Positions 50,229 through 58,702 are shown, numbered from the stretch's first letter. The stretch is 64,000 nucleotides of DNA from Acidobacteriota bacterium (GCA_020200135.1 JAIVJI010000074.1:30835-94834), one strand, 5' to 3'. Notes: a model not told the origin generated them from the letters alone. Program-made: numbers and translations.

Positions 50229-50826
50229 CGCTTGGCTCCTAACGCAATATATGACGTCCCGACTGAATATGACGTCCCGACTGACACTTCCCCGGCTGAT
50301 AGAAGAAATGACCTCCGCGCCCGGAAAGTTTGGGCGGTAACGACAAACACCTGACCGAGAGTCTCTGCCCCGCCACTGTTACCCCCGGGCGCCTTTCCTC
50401 CCGCCCCCCGGCGCGCGTCAACGGCGTCCCGCCGCTGCCTGGCGGGGTGTGACTCTTTCCGGGGCATTAACCTTTACCTAGTATAGGTATACCGACATCC
50501 CCGGAACAAAAGTCTTGACAAGCGGATGAGCCTCGCATAGGCTGTCGGCCGTTCCCCGAAGTCGCGTGGCCGGGACCTCCACCTCCGGCCCCCTTAGCGT
50601 TCTAAACACAAGTCGCGAGTGACGAAAGGCGTCAGGCCGCCCCGCCGGCGCCGGGGTCACTCGATATGCTCGCGCCTCGGCGTCTGGAGGTCTGCCCGCC
50701 CCCGCGGGACGGCCGCCCCGCCCTCCCGACGGCGCGTTGTGTTGAACCGCGCGACCGGCCCTCCCGAGGGCCGGCCGACCGAACACCTACCTCCCCGTGT
50801 CTTCACGGGTACACAAGGAGAATCCG
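50229..50826. promoter_or_regulatory. Intergenic region with tandem repeat and palindrome
   Basis: About 600 bp without a convincing gene between the zinc-ribbon stub and the QExxH metalloprotease. It contains the 18-bp tandem duplication at 50249-50284 and a TACCTA-GTA-TAGGTA palindrome at 50475-50489 in an AT-richer patch (ACCTTTACCTAGTATAGGTA), which looks like a promoter or operator. The remaining 50500-50800 is GC-rich with no recognisable signal until the SD GGAG at 50817-50820. Confidence 0.45.
50249..50284. repeat. Perfect 18-bp tandem duplication
   Basis: ATATGACGTCCCGACTGA occurs twice in direct succession (50249-50266 and 50267-50284). It lies 20 bp upstream of the minus-strand zinc-ribbon start, so it could be a duplicated operator (core GGGACGTC on that strand) or a recent slippage product. 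Confidence 0.8.
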
Positions 50827-51375
50827 ATGAACCTGAGAAAAGCTCTGCTGGTCTGGGCGCTGGTCGTCGCCGCGGCCGCCACCCTGGGTCTCCCGATGGG
50901 CGCGTGGGCCGCGCACCGCTGGGGCTGCTGGAAGTATGCCAACTACACCATCAACTGGTACAACGGCGCCACCGGCGACTACTGGTACATCTACAACGAG
51001 GAGGCCCGCACCGACTCCAACTCCTGGCACAACTACACCGACATCTCGCTCAACCCCGTCTCGGCGGCCGGCTCGACCGACCACATCAACGCCTACAACG
51101 GCTTCTACGGGGCCAACGGCTGGCTCGGCATCGCCGAGATTCGCGGCTACAGCGGCTGCACCATCTACAACGGCCGCGCGCGCCTTAACCAGAGCTACCT
51201 CGACAACGGCAGCTACAGCCGGACCAACAAGAAGCACGTCGCCTGCCAGGAGGTCGGCCACCTCTTCGGGCTCGGGCACAACACGGGCTCGACGACGACC
51301 TGCATGAACGACCAGATACTCTCCGCGCCGCAGCCCAACTCGCACGACCAGTCGCTCGTCAACTCGCTCTACTAA
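50827..51375 (+). CDS. Exported matrixin-like zinc metalloprotease with QExxH variant
   Basis: 182 residues; ATG 50827 follows AAGGAG by 6 nt. Signal peptide ends near GAWA-A. The mature domain is aromatic and Asn-rich (YANYTINWYNGATGDYWYIY) and has AEIRGYSGCTIYNGRARLNQ before VACQEVGHLFGLGHN and TTTCMND. The zinc signature reads QEVGHLFGLGH instead of HExxHxxGxxH, that is, the first ligand His is Gln while Glu, the second His, Gly and the third His are kept; the Met-turn is represented by CMND. Similar Gln variants exist in some secreted reprolysin/snapalysin-like proteins. Either an atypical protease or a non-catalytic relative. It is 20 bp upstream of the next gene. Confidence 0.78.
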   Translation: MNLRKALLVWALVVAAAATLGLPMGAWAAHRWGCWKYANYTINWYNGATGDYWYIYNEEARTDSNSWHNYTDISLNPVSAAGSTDHINAYNGFYGANGWLGIAEIRGYSGCTIYNGRARLNQSYLDNGSYSRTNKKHVACQEVGHLFGLGHNTGSTTTCMNDQILSAPQPNSHDQSLVNSLY

Positions 51376-51395
51376 CCGACAGGAGGCAAAGAACG

Positions 51396-51965
51396 ATGAC
51401 ACGCAGAACATTCTGGACCTACACGGTGATTATCGCCATTTGCGGCCTGTCGTCTGCGGCCGCCCTCGGCTGGCGCAGCCACAGCCAGCCCCCGCAGCAG
51501 CCCCGCGTCTCCGCCCACTGGAAGGAGCACTTCCAGGGGCTGGGCCAGATGGTGGCCGCCTCGGACGCCGTCGTCCTGGCGCGCGCCGACTCGGTCGCGC
51601 CGGGGCGCGTGGCCTTCTCCTCGAACAACGAGGACTCGCTCGCCTTCGAGGTCGTCAACTTCACCGTGGTGCGCGGGATGAAGGGCGAGCGGACGGGCGG
51701 GACCGTCTCGGTCGAGCGCGTCAGCAGCTCGCAGGACGGCACCGTCGCCTACTTCAACTTCGACGGCGGCGACTTTGAGGTCGGCGGCACGTACCTCCTC
51801 TTCCTGAAGCGGCAGGAGGACGGCGGCCCATACTACTACCAGGTCAACGACCAGGGGCGCTTCCACGAGGAGGGCGGCCGCCTCGTCGCGGCCTCGCCCG
51901 GCGACCCCGTCGCCGGCGCGCTCCACGGCCGCAGCACCGCCGACGCGCTCAAGATGCTGAGGTAG
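51396..51965 (+). CDS. Exported protein of unknown function, co-transcribed with the metalloprotease
   Basis: 189 residues; AGGAGG 9 nt before ATG 51396. A signal-anchor or cleavable signal (RTFWTYTVIIAICGLSSAAALG) is followed by a beta-rich domain (SDAVVLARADSVAPGRVAFS, LAFEVVNFTVVRGMKGERTG, GGDFEVGGTYLLFLKRQEDG) that resembles exported beta-barrel sandwich proteins reported next to secreted metalloproteases. No catalytic motif. Possible partner or inhibitor of the QExxH protease by position. Confidence 0.7.
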   Translation: MTRRTFWTYTVIIAICGLSSAAALGWRSHSQPPQQPRVSAHWKEHFQGLGQMVAASDAVVLARADSVAPGRVAFSSNNEDSLAFEVVNFTVVRGMKGERTGGTVSVERVSSSQDGTVAYFNFDGGDFEVGGTYLLFLKRQEDGGPYYYQVNDQGRFHEEGGRLVAASPGDPVAGALHGRSTADALKMLR

Positions 51966-54900
51966 GGCGACGCGGCCCGGCTTCGGCCGTCCGCGGAACT
52001 ACACAGGGAGTGGGGCCGCACGCCCTCGCGGCTGCCGCCCCACTTCTATTCATCGCTCGCGCACGTCCCGGCCGCGCGTGAAGCGTCCCACACTTCGAGA
52101 AGGAGGAAGACATGAACCTGCGCAGAATGCTGCTCATCTTCGCCGCCGTTCTGGCCATCGCCCTCGGCGCGATCTCTTCCGGGCTGGCGGGCTTCGGCAC
52201 GCCCGAGCCGACGGCCGGCGCGTGCGCCATCTGCGGCGACGGCGTGTGCGCCAAGTCGTGCGAGAGCAAGTACAGTTGCCCCAAGGACTGTGACGGGGGT
52301 GGCAGCGGGACGACCGCGCGCTGAACCAGACCGCCCCTTCCGGGGCTTAACAAAGAGGCCAACCCCTCCGCGGCCTCCCGCGAGCCGGGCCTGACCTCCA
52401 GCGCCTTCCGAAACATCTTCTCCGCGTCTTCCGCGCGGCGAAGTGCGAGGTAGACGTTGCCGAGGCCGACGAGCGCGTCGGCGTCTTCTGGCCGTGTGCG
52501 CAGCACTTCGCGCAGGGCCTCCTCGGCCAGTGCCGGGTGGGACTCGGAGGCGTCGAGCGCGAGTGACATGAGGATCTTCGAAGGCACGTCGTAGCCGCGC
52601 GCCAGGCGCGCCGCGCGCAGCGCTTCGCGCAGAGCGGCCTCGGTCTCCCCGCGCTCCATCCGCACGAGCGCCCCGACCATGAGCTTCACCGCCGCCGCGT
52701 TCGCCCGCACCTCCTCGGCGTCGACGGGTTCGCGCGCGCCTTCAAAGCTGAGGGGGACCTCCGGGCTCTCGTTAAGGTTGACCAGTGCCTCGAGCGAGCC
52801 GCGTTTGGCGGCCTCGAAACCCTCGCCGAAGAGCGCGGCCGGCGCGTCGAATTCGACGGTCGGCCGGCTCGTGCTGTTGAGCGCGCCCGGGCCGGCGAAC
52901 CTCTCGAGCTCCCCGCGCCCGCCCACGTAGCCGCCCGTCACCTCGGCCGCGCGGTCGAGGTAGACCGAGGCGAGGCTCTCGCGCACGGCCGGGTCGGCCA
53001 TCGCCTCCTCCCAGCGCGCCCAGCGGAGGCCCGCGGGCCGCTCTGAGCCGACGAGCGCGAGGATCGGCGTCGTCGAGCCGAAGTTGCCGAGCCACGCCGA
53101 CGACTCGGGGAAGACGGCGATGAACGTCCTGACGATCGTCTTCAGCTCCCGCTCGGAGAGCTGGTAGAGCGGGAGCCACTGGCAGAAGAGGCCGCCGTCG
53201 GCGAGGCTGCGGCGCACGGCCGCGAAGTGCTCGCGCGAGTAGAGCGAGCCGACGCCCGCCTGCCAGGGGTGGAAGAGGTCCGCGACGACCACGTCGTACT
53301 TCTCCGGCGTCGCGCGCGCCACGCGCAGCGCGTCGGCGGTGATGACCCGAGCCGCGGGACCTTCGAGCACCCGGTAGTTGGTCGAGGCGAAGTGCTTCCT
53401 CGCCAGGTCGAGCACGCCCGGAACCAGCTCGACCGCGACCAGGCGTCGGGGCCGGTGGAGCGCGACTGCCCCCAGCGTGTTGCCGGTGCCGACGCCGAGC
53501 ACGAGCACGCGCCGCGGCTCCGGGTGCAGGAGCATCGGCAGGTGCCCCTGCCTCCGCTCGGTGAAGACCCCGCGCCCTCCGCCGAGCGAGTACGTGTTGT
53601 TGACCTTCAGCCGCCGCTCACGCGCCGGCCCGCCGGTCTCCACCACCGAGACGGTCGCCGCCGGGTCTTCGCGGTGGTCGACCAGCCTCTCGCCGGGGTC
53701 GCCCCAGACGCGAACGTCCGGGGGCGACAGGATGAAGAGCACCAGCCCCACGCCGGCGCCCGCGGCGACCAGCGGCCCCGCCTTCACGCGGCGCGCGTTA
53801 AAGATCGTCACCGCCGCCGCGAGCGCCAGCGACAGCCCCGCCATCAGGACGAGCGAGCCCCGGAGGCCCAGGGTCGGAAGAAGAAAGAAGCCCGCGGCGA
53901 GCGGCCCGAGCACGGAGCCCGCCGTGTTGGCCGCGACGAGCATTCCCACCGGCGCGCGGCGCGAACTCCCGCGCGCCGCGTCCAGCAGGACGGGGAAGAC
54001 GACGCCCATGCAGACCGCGGGCGCGAGCAGGACGAAGGCGCTCAGCAAACTCTCGAGTACCACGCCGCGCCTGACGAACCCGGCGCCGAGCCGCGCGCCG
54101 AGCCCGGCGGACACCGCGGGGATGAAGTAGATGAGGAACAGGCTCGCGAGGACGTAGTTCGCCAGCAGCACCTCGGCGGCGGCGAAGGCGCGCAGTGGCG
54201 CCACGCGCCCGAGGAACCTCCTGTAGACCCAGCTCCCGAGCGCGATGCCGAGCAGGAAGACGGCCAGCACGGTCGCGAAGCTGTAGACGGTGCCCGAGAG
54301 CACCTGGTCGAGGGCGCGCGTCCAGAGGACTTCGAGCGAGATGGCGACGAAGCCCGTCACGAAGAGGAGCAGCGCGGCGCGCCCGGCCGAGACTTCGGCG
54401 GCCGTCGCCAAAGTCTCAAGCTCAACCGATGTGCCCGCCCCGGTGTCGTGAGCGGTCGCCGCGGATTCCTCCCCTGCGCCCCTACTCAGCGAGAGGGCCA
54501 GAAGCGCGGAGGCCGCATTGCCGAGCGCAGCCGCGGCGAGCGCGTACCGGATGCCGAGGAGCGGCACGAGGACGAACGCGCTCGCCCACGCCCCGGCCGC
54601 CCCGCCGAGCGTATTCGTAGCGTAGAGCGCGGGCACGGCGCCGCGGCCCTCGTCGCGCGCCGACACCCACTTGACGACCAGCGGGAACGTCGCCCCCATG
54701 AGCGCCGTCGGCAGAACGAGCAACAGCGTCGCCACGGCGAGGCGGAAGAGGAGCGCGCCCCCGGTCTCGAACTCCAGGGGGGCGCGTGCGTCGTAGAAGG
54801 GCGTTAGCGCGTCGACGCTCAAAGGGAAGAGCAGTCCGGCGAGGCCGATGAGCAGCTCAAGCCCCGCGTAGACCTTGAGCAGGTTGCGCCCTTCGAGTCC

Positions 54901-55098
54901 GAGGCGGTCGGAGAGGTAGCTCCCCAGCGCGAGGCCGCCGAAGAAGACGGCCAGGACGACCTGGACGGCGTAGGCAGTGTGGCCGAAGAGGTCGCCCAGC
55001 AGGCGGACCCAGACCACCTCGTAGACGAGCGCCGAGAGGCCGGACAGGAGGAAGGCCAGCAGCAGCCGGCGCGGGAGACGTCCGTGAGGCACACTCAT
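51949..55098 (-). CDS. Membrane spermidine-synthase-like protein with TPR tail, real stop uncertain
   Basis: The frame spans 1049 residues. Residues 1-470 form two hydrophobic bundles of 6-7 helices (RRLLLAFLLSGLSALVYEVV; AALLLFVTGFVAISLEVLWT) typical of fused MFS/spermidine-synthase-like membrane proteins. Residues about 490-730 form a spermidine-synthase Rossmann domain: VNNTYSLGGGRG, LVLGVGTGNTLGAVALH, YDVVVADLFHPWQAGVGSLY, GGLFCQWLPLYQL. Residues about 790-905 are TPR-like (DADALVGLGNVYLALRRAED). Recognisable sequence ends at about 52345 (REAAEGLASLL); the remainder runs antisense through the Cys-rich peptide, so the true end may have been lost or simply lies at 51949. Function in polyamine or aminopropyl transfer is unproven in this subfamily. 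Confidence 0.78.
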   Translation of the reverse strand: MSVPHGRLPRRLLLAFLLSGLSALVYEVVWVRLLGDLFGHTAYAVQVVLAVFFGGLALGSYLSDRLGLEGRNLLKVYAGLELLIGLAGLLFPLSVDALTPFYDARAPLEFETGGALLFRLAVATLLLVLPTALMGATFPLVVKWVSARDEGRGAVPALYATNTLGGAAGAWASAFVLVPLLGIRYALAAAALGNAASALLALSLSRGAGEESAATAHDTGAGTSVELETLATAAEVSAGRAALLLFVTGFVAISLEVLWTRALDQVLSGTVYSFATVLAVFLLGIALGSWVYRRFLGRVAPLRAFAAAEVLLANYVLASLFLIYFIPAVSAGLGARLGAGFVRRGVVLESLLSAFVLLAPAVCMGVVFPVLLDAARGSSRRAPVGMLVAANTAGSVLGPLAAGFFLLPTLGLRGSLVLMAGLSLALAAAVTIFNARRVKAGPLVAAGAGVGLVLFILSPPDVRVWGDPGERLVDHREDPAATVSVVETGGPARERRLKVNNTYSLGGGRGVFTERRQGHLPMLLHPEPRRVLVLGVGTGNTLGAVALHRPRRLVAVELVPGVLDLARKHFASTNYRVLEGPAARVITADALRVARATPEKYDVVVADLFHPWQAGVGSLYSREHFAAVRRSLADGGLFCQWLPLYQLSERELKTIVRTFIAVFPESSAWLGNFGSTTPILALVGSERPAGLRWARWEEAMADPAVRESLASVYLDRAAEVTGGYVGGRGELERFAGPGALNSTSRPTVEFDAPAALFGEGFEAAKRGSLEALVNLNESPEVPLSFEGAREPVDAEEVRANAAAVKLMVGALVRMERGETEAALREALRAARLARGYDVPSKILMSLALDASESHPALAEEALREVLRTRPEDADALVGLGNVYLALRRAEDAEKMFRKALEVRPGSREAAEGLASLLSPGRGGLVQRAVVPLPPPSQSLGQLYLLSHDLAHTPSPQMAHAPAVGSGVPKPASPEEIAPRAMARTAAKMSSILRRFMSSSFSKCGTLHARPGRARAMNRSGAAAARACGPTPCVVPRTAEAGPRRPTSAS
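52009..52050 (+). terminator. Intrinsic-terminator-like hairpin after the exported protein
   Basis: AGTGGGGC (52009-52016) pairs perfectly with GCCCCACT (52037-52044) around a 20-nt GC-rich loop and is followed by TCTATTC. It lies 44 bp after the stop at 51965 and before the Cys-rich peptide gene. Confidence 0.55.
52112..52324 (+). CDS. Small exported Cys-rich peptide
   Basis: 70 residues: MNLRRMLLIFAAVLAIALGA signal then a short mature part carrying CAICGDGVCAKSCESKYSC then PKDC. Seven cysteines in a CGDGVC...CPKDC pattern similar to the CGNGVC...C repeats seen in secreted proteins. A strong SD (AGGAGGA) precedes ATG 52112. It lies entirely antisense to the last part of the long frame of the membrane synthase-like gene, so the two cannot both be long conserved genes; the strong SD and signal peptide favour this one as real. 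Confidence 0.68.
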   Translation: MNLRRMLLIFAAVLAIALGAISSGLAGFGTPEPTAGACAICGDGVCAKSCESKYSCPKDCDGGGSGTTAR

Positions 55099-55252
55099 GT
55101 TCTCACTTCGGATTCTTCTGGAGTCGGAAGAGCTTCGTCGGTACGAGAGGACGCGCCGGGGCCGACGCGGCGCAGCCTAGCACACCGGGCAGGGTTTAGT
55201 TAAGAGGAGCTTTCCGGCGCCCGTGGCGGCGCGGAACTGTGCGGCAAAAGCG

Positions 55253-55289
55253 GGGGCCGCCCCCCTCCCCAAGATCAGGAGGCGGCCCC
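55253..55289. promoter_or_regulatory. GC-rich hairpin upstream of a plus-strand gene
   Basis: GGGGCCGCC (55253-55261) pairs with GGCGGCCCC (55281-55289) around a 19-nt loop. It lies just before the GGAGG of the next plus-strand gene and about 155 bp upstream of the minus-strand synthase-like gene. Possibly a terminator or attenuator; no U-run follows on either strand. Confidence 0.4.
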
Positions 55290-55317
55290 ACCTTTCACTT
55301 CAATTCTTTGGAGGAAA

Positions 55318-55779
55318 ATGAAGTGGCGGTACTATAGCACGCGGGCGCGGCGGGTTGTGAAAAAGTCCGGGCGGGGCGCACGACCAGCCGGCACACGGGG
55401 AAGACAGAAGTCCCCGAAGACTAAAGTGACGCGCCCCCCGGCGGACGCCCACTCGCTGGCCGAGGCGCTGAAGGCGCGGGGCCTGAAGGTCGAGCCCGCC
55501 GGCGGGGTGACTCAACCCTTCTTCTCCGTCGAGGGGCGCGCCTTCGACGTCGAGGGCGAGAACGTCCAGGTCTTCCGGTACCCGACCGAGGCGGCCGCGC
55601 GCAAGGAGGCGGCCGGGGTCAGCCCCGACGGCTCGGGCACGGCGACGAGCATGGTCTCCTGGGTGGGGACGCCCCACTTCTACCGGAAGGGCCGCCTGAT
55701 CGTCCTTTACGTGGGCGACAACCCGAAAGTGTTGGGGGCGCTCAGCGGGGCACTCGGCGCACAGTTCGCCGGCAGGTAA
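55318..55779 (+). CDS. Conserved hypothetical protein, normal signal absent
   Basis: 153 residues from ATG 55318 with GGAGG 4-5 nt upstream. From about residue 44 it matches a widespread small exported or lipoprotein family: AEALKARGLKVEPAGGVTQP, FFSVEGRAFDVEGENVQVFR, AGVSPDGSGTATSMVSWVG, PHFYRKGRLIVLYVG, with typical spacing to the C-terminal GAQFAGR. Relatives begin with a signal or lipobox, but here the first 40 residues are highly basic (KWRYYSTRARRVVKKSGRG). Either the N-terminus has been replaced at a junction or the gene is an atypical member. Function unknown. Confidence 0.6.
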   Translation: MKWRYYSTRARRVVKKSGRGARPAGTRGRQKSPKTKVTRPPADAHSLAEALKARGLKVEPAGGVTQPFFSVEGRAFDVEGENVQVFRYPTEAAARKEAAGVSPDGSGTATSMVSWVGTPHFYRKGRLIVLYVGDNPKVLGALSGALGAQFAGR

Positions 55780-55813
55780 GGGCAGGCCCCCGGCGGGGCC
55801 GGACATCGGGAGC

Positions 55814-56113
55814 ATGGTGCGCGACGCCATCCCGCGCTCCGACCCCGCCAGCATTGCCGCGGCGGCGGCCATCGGCCGTGACCGCTCTTTCCAGACGGTC
55901 GAGGAACTCGCGGCGATCACCGCCCCGACTCTGATCATTCCTGGTATCGATGCGCGCCACCCGGCGGCCCTGGCTGAAGAACTCGCCCGCATCCTCCCGG
56001 AGGGACGGCTCGCGCCGGCCGCCCTGTCCGCCGACCCGCGCACGGCCGAGGACTTCGCCCTGGCCCTCGCCCCGGCCATACAGGACTTCCTCGCCGACGT
56101 AGCGCGGGCCTGA
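55814..56113 (+). pseudogene. C-terminal fragment of an alpha/beta-hydrolase
   Basis: 99 residues (MVRDAIPRSDPASIAAAAAI start) that match only the last third of an alpha/beta hydrolase: SFQTVEELAAITAPTLIIPG followed by IDARHPAALAEELARILPEG (Asp and the helix before the catalytic His position) and ALAPAIQDFLADVA. The nucleophile elbow and everything before the lid are absent, and only 34 bp separate it from the preceding gene. Interpreted as the tail of a gene cut by a junction near 55800. Confidence 0.6.
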
Positions 56114-56248
56114 GTCTCGGCGGGGGTAGGCGCCCTTCTAACCATAAGGCGAGCTGACAACCGAAAGCGCGACAGGCTTTCTCCCCCTCGCGCCCGGCGG
56201 GCAAAAAAGGTATATTCCGTGGCCGGTCACCATATACAACGTGGGGGT

Positions 56249-57544
56249 ATGCCCGTAACGATGACGTTCAAGCGTAAACTTCTAACACTGGCGCTCCTGG
56301 CGGCGGCCCTCGTCTCCGGCTGCGACGGGGGAGGCGAATCTACGACTGCGCAGGCCACGCCGACACCGCCGCCCGCGGGCCCGGCGCTGGAAATAAGAGA
56401 AAGTCAGTCCCCGGCGGGCGCGGACAGCCGCGAGCCCGAGGTCTTCGCCACGGCCGACGGCAGGGTCATCCTGAGCTGGGTCGAGAAGTCGGGAGAGAAG
56501 GGGCACGCGCTCCGCTTCGCCGCGCGCGACGCCTCGGGCTGGTCCGAGGCGCGCAAAGTCGCGGAGGGGGACAACTGGTTCGTCAACTGGGCCGACTTCC
56601 CGTCGGTGATCGCGCTCCCGGACGGCTCGCTCGCGGCGCACTGGCTCGTGAAGAGCGGGAAGGGGACGTACGCCTACGACGTGAATATCTCGCGCTCGAA
56701 GGACGGCGGGAAGACCTGGGGCAAGGCGGTCGTCCCGCACACGGACGGGACGCAAACCGAGCACGGGTTCGTCTCCCTGCTGCCGCTCCCGGACGGGCGG
56801 CTCGGCGCGGTGTGGGTGGACGGGCGGGCGACGAAGGACGTGGGCGAGGGGCACGGCGAGGGGCCGCTCCCCGTCAGCATGCAGCTCCGCTACGCCGCGC
56901 TCGACGCCGACGGCAGGCTCTCCGACGAGGCGGTGCTCGACGAGCGCATCTGCGAGTGCTGCCAGACCTCGGCTGCGGTGACGGCCGAGGGGGTGATCGC
57001 GGCCTACCGCGACCGCTCCGACAAGGAGGTGCGCGACATCCACTTCGTGCGCGGTCAGGCGGGGGGCTGGAGCGCGCCGAATCCCGTCCACGCCGACAAC
57101 TGGCAGATCAACGCGTGCCCGGTCAACGGGCCTTCGGTCGCGGTTGACGGCCGCCGCGTGGCGCTCGCCTGGTTCACCGGCGAGGGGGACAACTCTCGCG
57201 TGCAGGTGGCCTTCTCGGCGGACGCGGGCGCGACCTTCGGCCGGCCCACGCGCGTGGACGACGGGAATACTCTGGGGCGCGTCGACGTGGTGCTGCTCGC
57301 GGACGGCTCGGCGCTGGTCTGCTGGATGTCGGGCGGCCCGGAGGGCGGCGCCAACAAAGTGCGGCGCGTCGCGCCTGACGGGACGGCCGGCCCCGTCGCC
57401 GTGATCGCCAAAGCGGACGCCTCGCGCTCGAGCGGCTTCCCGCGCATGGCCCGCGTCGGAGACACCGTCCACTTCGCCTGGACGCAGTTCGGCAAGCCCT
57501 CGCAGGTCAAGACGGCGACCGCCGACGTGAGCGCATACAGGTGA
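56249..57544 (+). CDS. Sialidase-like (BNR-repeat) lipoprotein
   Basis: 431 residues. The N-terminus MPVTMTFKRK then LLTLALLAAALVSGC provides a signal peptide II lipobox (LVSGC), giving a lipid-anchored periplasmic or surface protein. The body is a six-bladed beta-propeller with BNR-like Asp boxes (SRSKDGGKTWGKAV, AFSADAGATFGRPTRV) and conserved Cys clusters: DERICECCQTSAAVT and DNWQINACPVNGP, as in propellers found beside metal-resistance genes. ATG 56249 has GTGGGGG upstream; ATG 56261 is possible. An inverted GTATAT/ATATAC (56210 and 56232) lies upstream. Sialidase activity is unlikely; a metal or redox role fits the Cys-rich motifs. Convergent with the next gene (9-bp gap). Confidence 0.76.
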   Translation: MPVTMTFKRKLLTLALLAAALVSGCDGGGESTTAQATPTPPPAGPALEIRESQSPAGADSREPEVFATADGRVILSWVEKSGEKGHALRFAARDASGWSEARKVAEGDNWFVNWADFPSVIALPDGSLAAHWLVKSGKGTYAYDVNISRSKDGGKTWGKAVVPHTDGTQTEHGFVSLLPLPDGRLGAVWVDGRATKDVGEGHGEGPLPVSMQLRYAALDADGRLSDEAVLDERICECCQTSAAVTAEGVIAAYRDRSDKEVRDIHFVRGQAGGWSAPNPVHADNWQINACPVNGPSVAVDGRRVALAWFTGEGDNSRVQVAFSADAGATFGRPTRVDDGNTLGRVDVVLLADGSALVCWMSGGPEGGANKVRRVAPDGTAGPVAVIAKADASRSSGFPRMARVGDTVHFAWTQFGKPSQVKTATADVSAYR

Positions 57545-57553
57545 ACGGGGAGG

Positions 57554-58471
57554 TCAGTTGACGCGCAGCGTCGCGGCGTTGCTCTCGGCGCCGCGGACGG
57601 TGACGGTGACGCTCAGGTCGCCGGCGCCGGAGAGTTCCGAGGGGAGGCGCACCGTGACCTGCTCCAGCCAGCTCAGGTTCTTCGCGCCGCCTACGCCCTC
57701 GACCGGCAGGTCGAAGACGCGCTGCCGCGAGTCAACGGCGCGCGCCGTGACGAGCGCCTCCTCGCCGGGCGCGTCGAGCCGGACACCTGCGACGAGCAGT
57801 GTGATGCGCGTCACGCCGTCCGTCGAGAGGTTGCGCGTCTGCGTGGTCGCGACCGTGAACGGCTCGGCCGTCAGCGCCACGGACTCGAAGGCTGCGGCGC
57901 GCCCCGTGGCGCCGTAGGTGAGTAGGAGAGGTTTGGGCGGCTCGTCGCCCGCGCGCCTCTGCCCGTAGGTGAGGTTGTCCACGACGGCGGGCGGAGTCGG
58001 CTCGGGCTTGTCGAGCGTGACGAGCAGCCAGGCTACGGGGGCGTCGGAGACGAAGCCGACGAAGTTCGAGCCGTCCCCCTGGGTCATCAACACCTTCTCC
58101 CCCGCGGAGGTCACGACCTCCATCGGGCGCGCGAACTGGTCGAGGCCCACGGCGGTCGTTCCCGGCGGGAGGTCGATGCGTAAGAGCGTGATCTCGGGCA
58201 CGCCGGTGGCGATAAACACCTTGCCCGGCAGGCCCGGCCACGTGCCGACGCGGCCCCCTAAACCCATGAGACCGAAGTGCAGCCCGTCGATGGTGTCGCG
58301 CCACCATTCGAACTGGCCGACCGACTCGAAGTCCTCTGTGCGCAGATTCTGCGAAGCGGCCCCGAAGGCCGCGCGGTCGCGGAAGACCGCCGCCCCGACG
58401 CCGGACGCTGAGAGAAGGCAGAGCAGGGAGAGGGAGACGAACGAGAGAGCGCGTTTGGCCGCGAGGTGCAT
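57554..58471 (-). CDS. Exported protein of unknown function, beta-sandwich type
   Basis: 305 residues; ATG 58471 with a perfect AGGAGG 9 nt upstream. The signal peptide is ALSFVSLSLLCLLSASGVGA. The N-terminal part (about 35-170) is beta-rich (LRTEDFESVGQFEWWRD, IATGVPEITLLRIDLPPGTT) and resembles PEP-CTERM-like or exported beta-sandwich proteins; the C-terminal 120 residues (VTRITLLVAGVRLDAPGE to VTVRLPSELSGAGDLSVTVT and a final ESNAATLRVN) look like the TIGR03437-like domain frequent in Acidobacteriota. No catalytic residues. It lies in the metal island, convergent with the BNR lipoprotein. Confidence 0.68.
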   Translation of the reverse strand: MHLAAKRALSFVSLSLLCLLSASGVGAAVFRDRAAFGAASQNLRTEDFESVGQFEWWRDTIDGLHFGLMGLGGRVGTWPGLPGKVFIATGVPEITLLRIDLPPGTTAVGLDQFARPMEVVTSAGEKVLMTQGDGSNFVGFVSDAPVAWLLVTLDKPEPTPPAVVDNLTYGQRRAGDEPPKPLLLTYGATGRAAAFESVALTAEPFTVATTQTRNLSTDGVTRITLLVAGVRLDAPGEEALVTARAVDSRQRVFDLPVEGVGGAKNLSWLEQVTVRLPSELSGAGDLSVTVTVRGAESNAATLRVN

Positions 58472-58557
58472 GGCTGCTGACCTCCTATGCGCCGGGAAGT
58501 TTACGCCGTCCTCCACGCCGCCGCAAACTTTTCCCCCGTGACGCCCGCCGGCATCTT

Positions 58558-58675
58558 TTACTCGGCGGCCGGGCCGACGACGCCGGCAAGGTGCAGGCCG
58601 ACAAACAGCAGCAGCAGGCCGATGAAGCAAGGTGACGTGCGCGGTGAGGGCGAGCTTCCTGAGGCGGGGAGTCAT
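58558..58675 (-). pseudogene. Broken small membrane protein (DUF2269-like start, unrelated-frame tail)
   Basis: MTPRLRKLALTAHVT from ATG 58675 is the usual beginning of small four-helix DUF2269-like membrane proteins found with copper genes. After about 15 codons the frame is lost; a second frame then gives CFIGLLLLFVGLHLAGVVGP and AAE-stop (58558), which resembles a membrane C-terminus. The middle (roughly 120 residues) is missing. It looks like another junction, near 58630. Confidence 0.4.
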
Positions 58676-58702
58676 GGCCACGGACGGCAGGACCCGCCCC
58701 CT

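Noticed and set aside
53227..54807. Plus-strand frame of 526 residues over the synthase-like gene
   Set aside because: Extreme Arg/Glu/His composition, antisense to a well recognised membrane protein.
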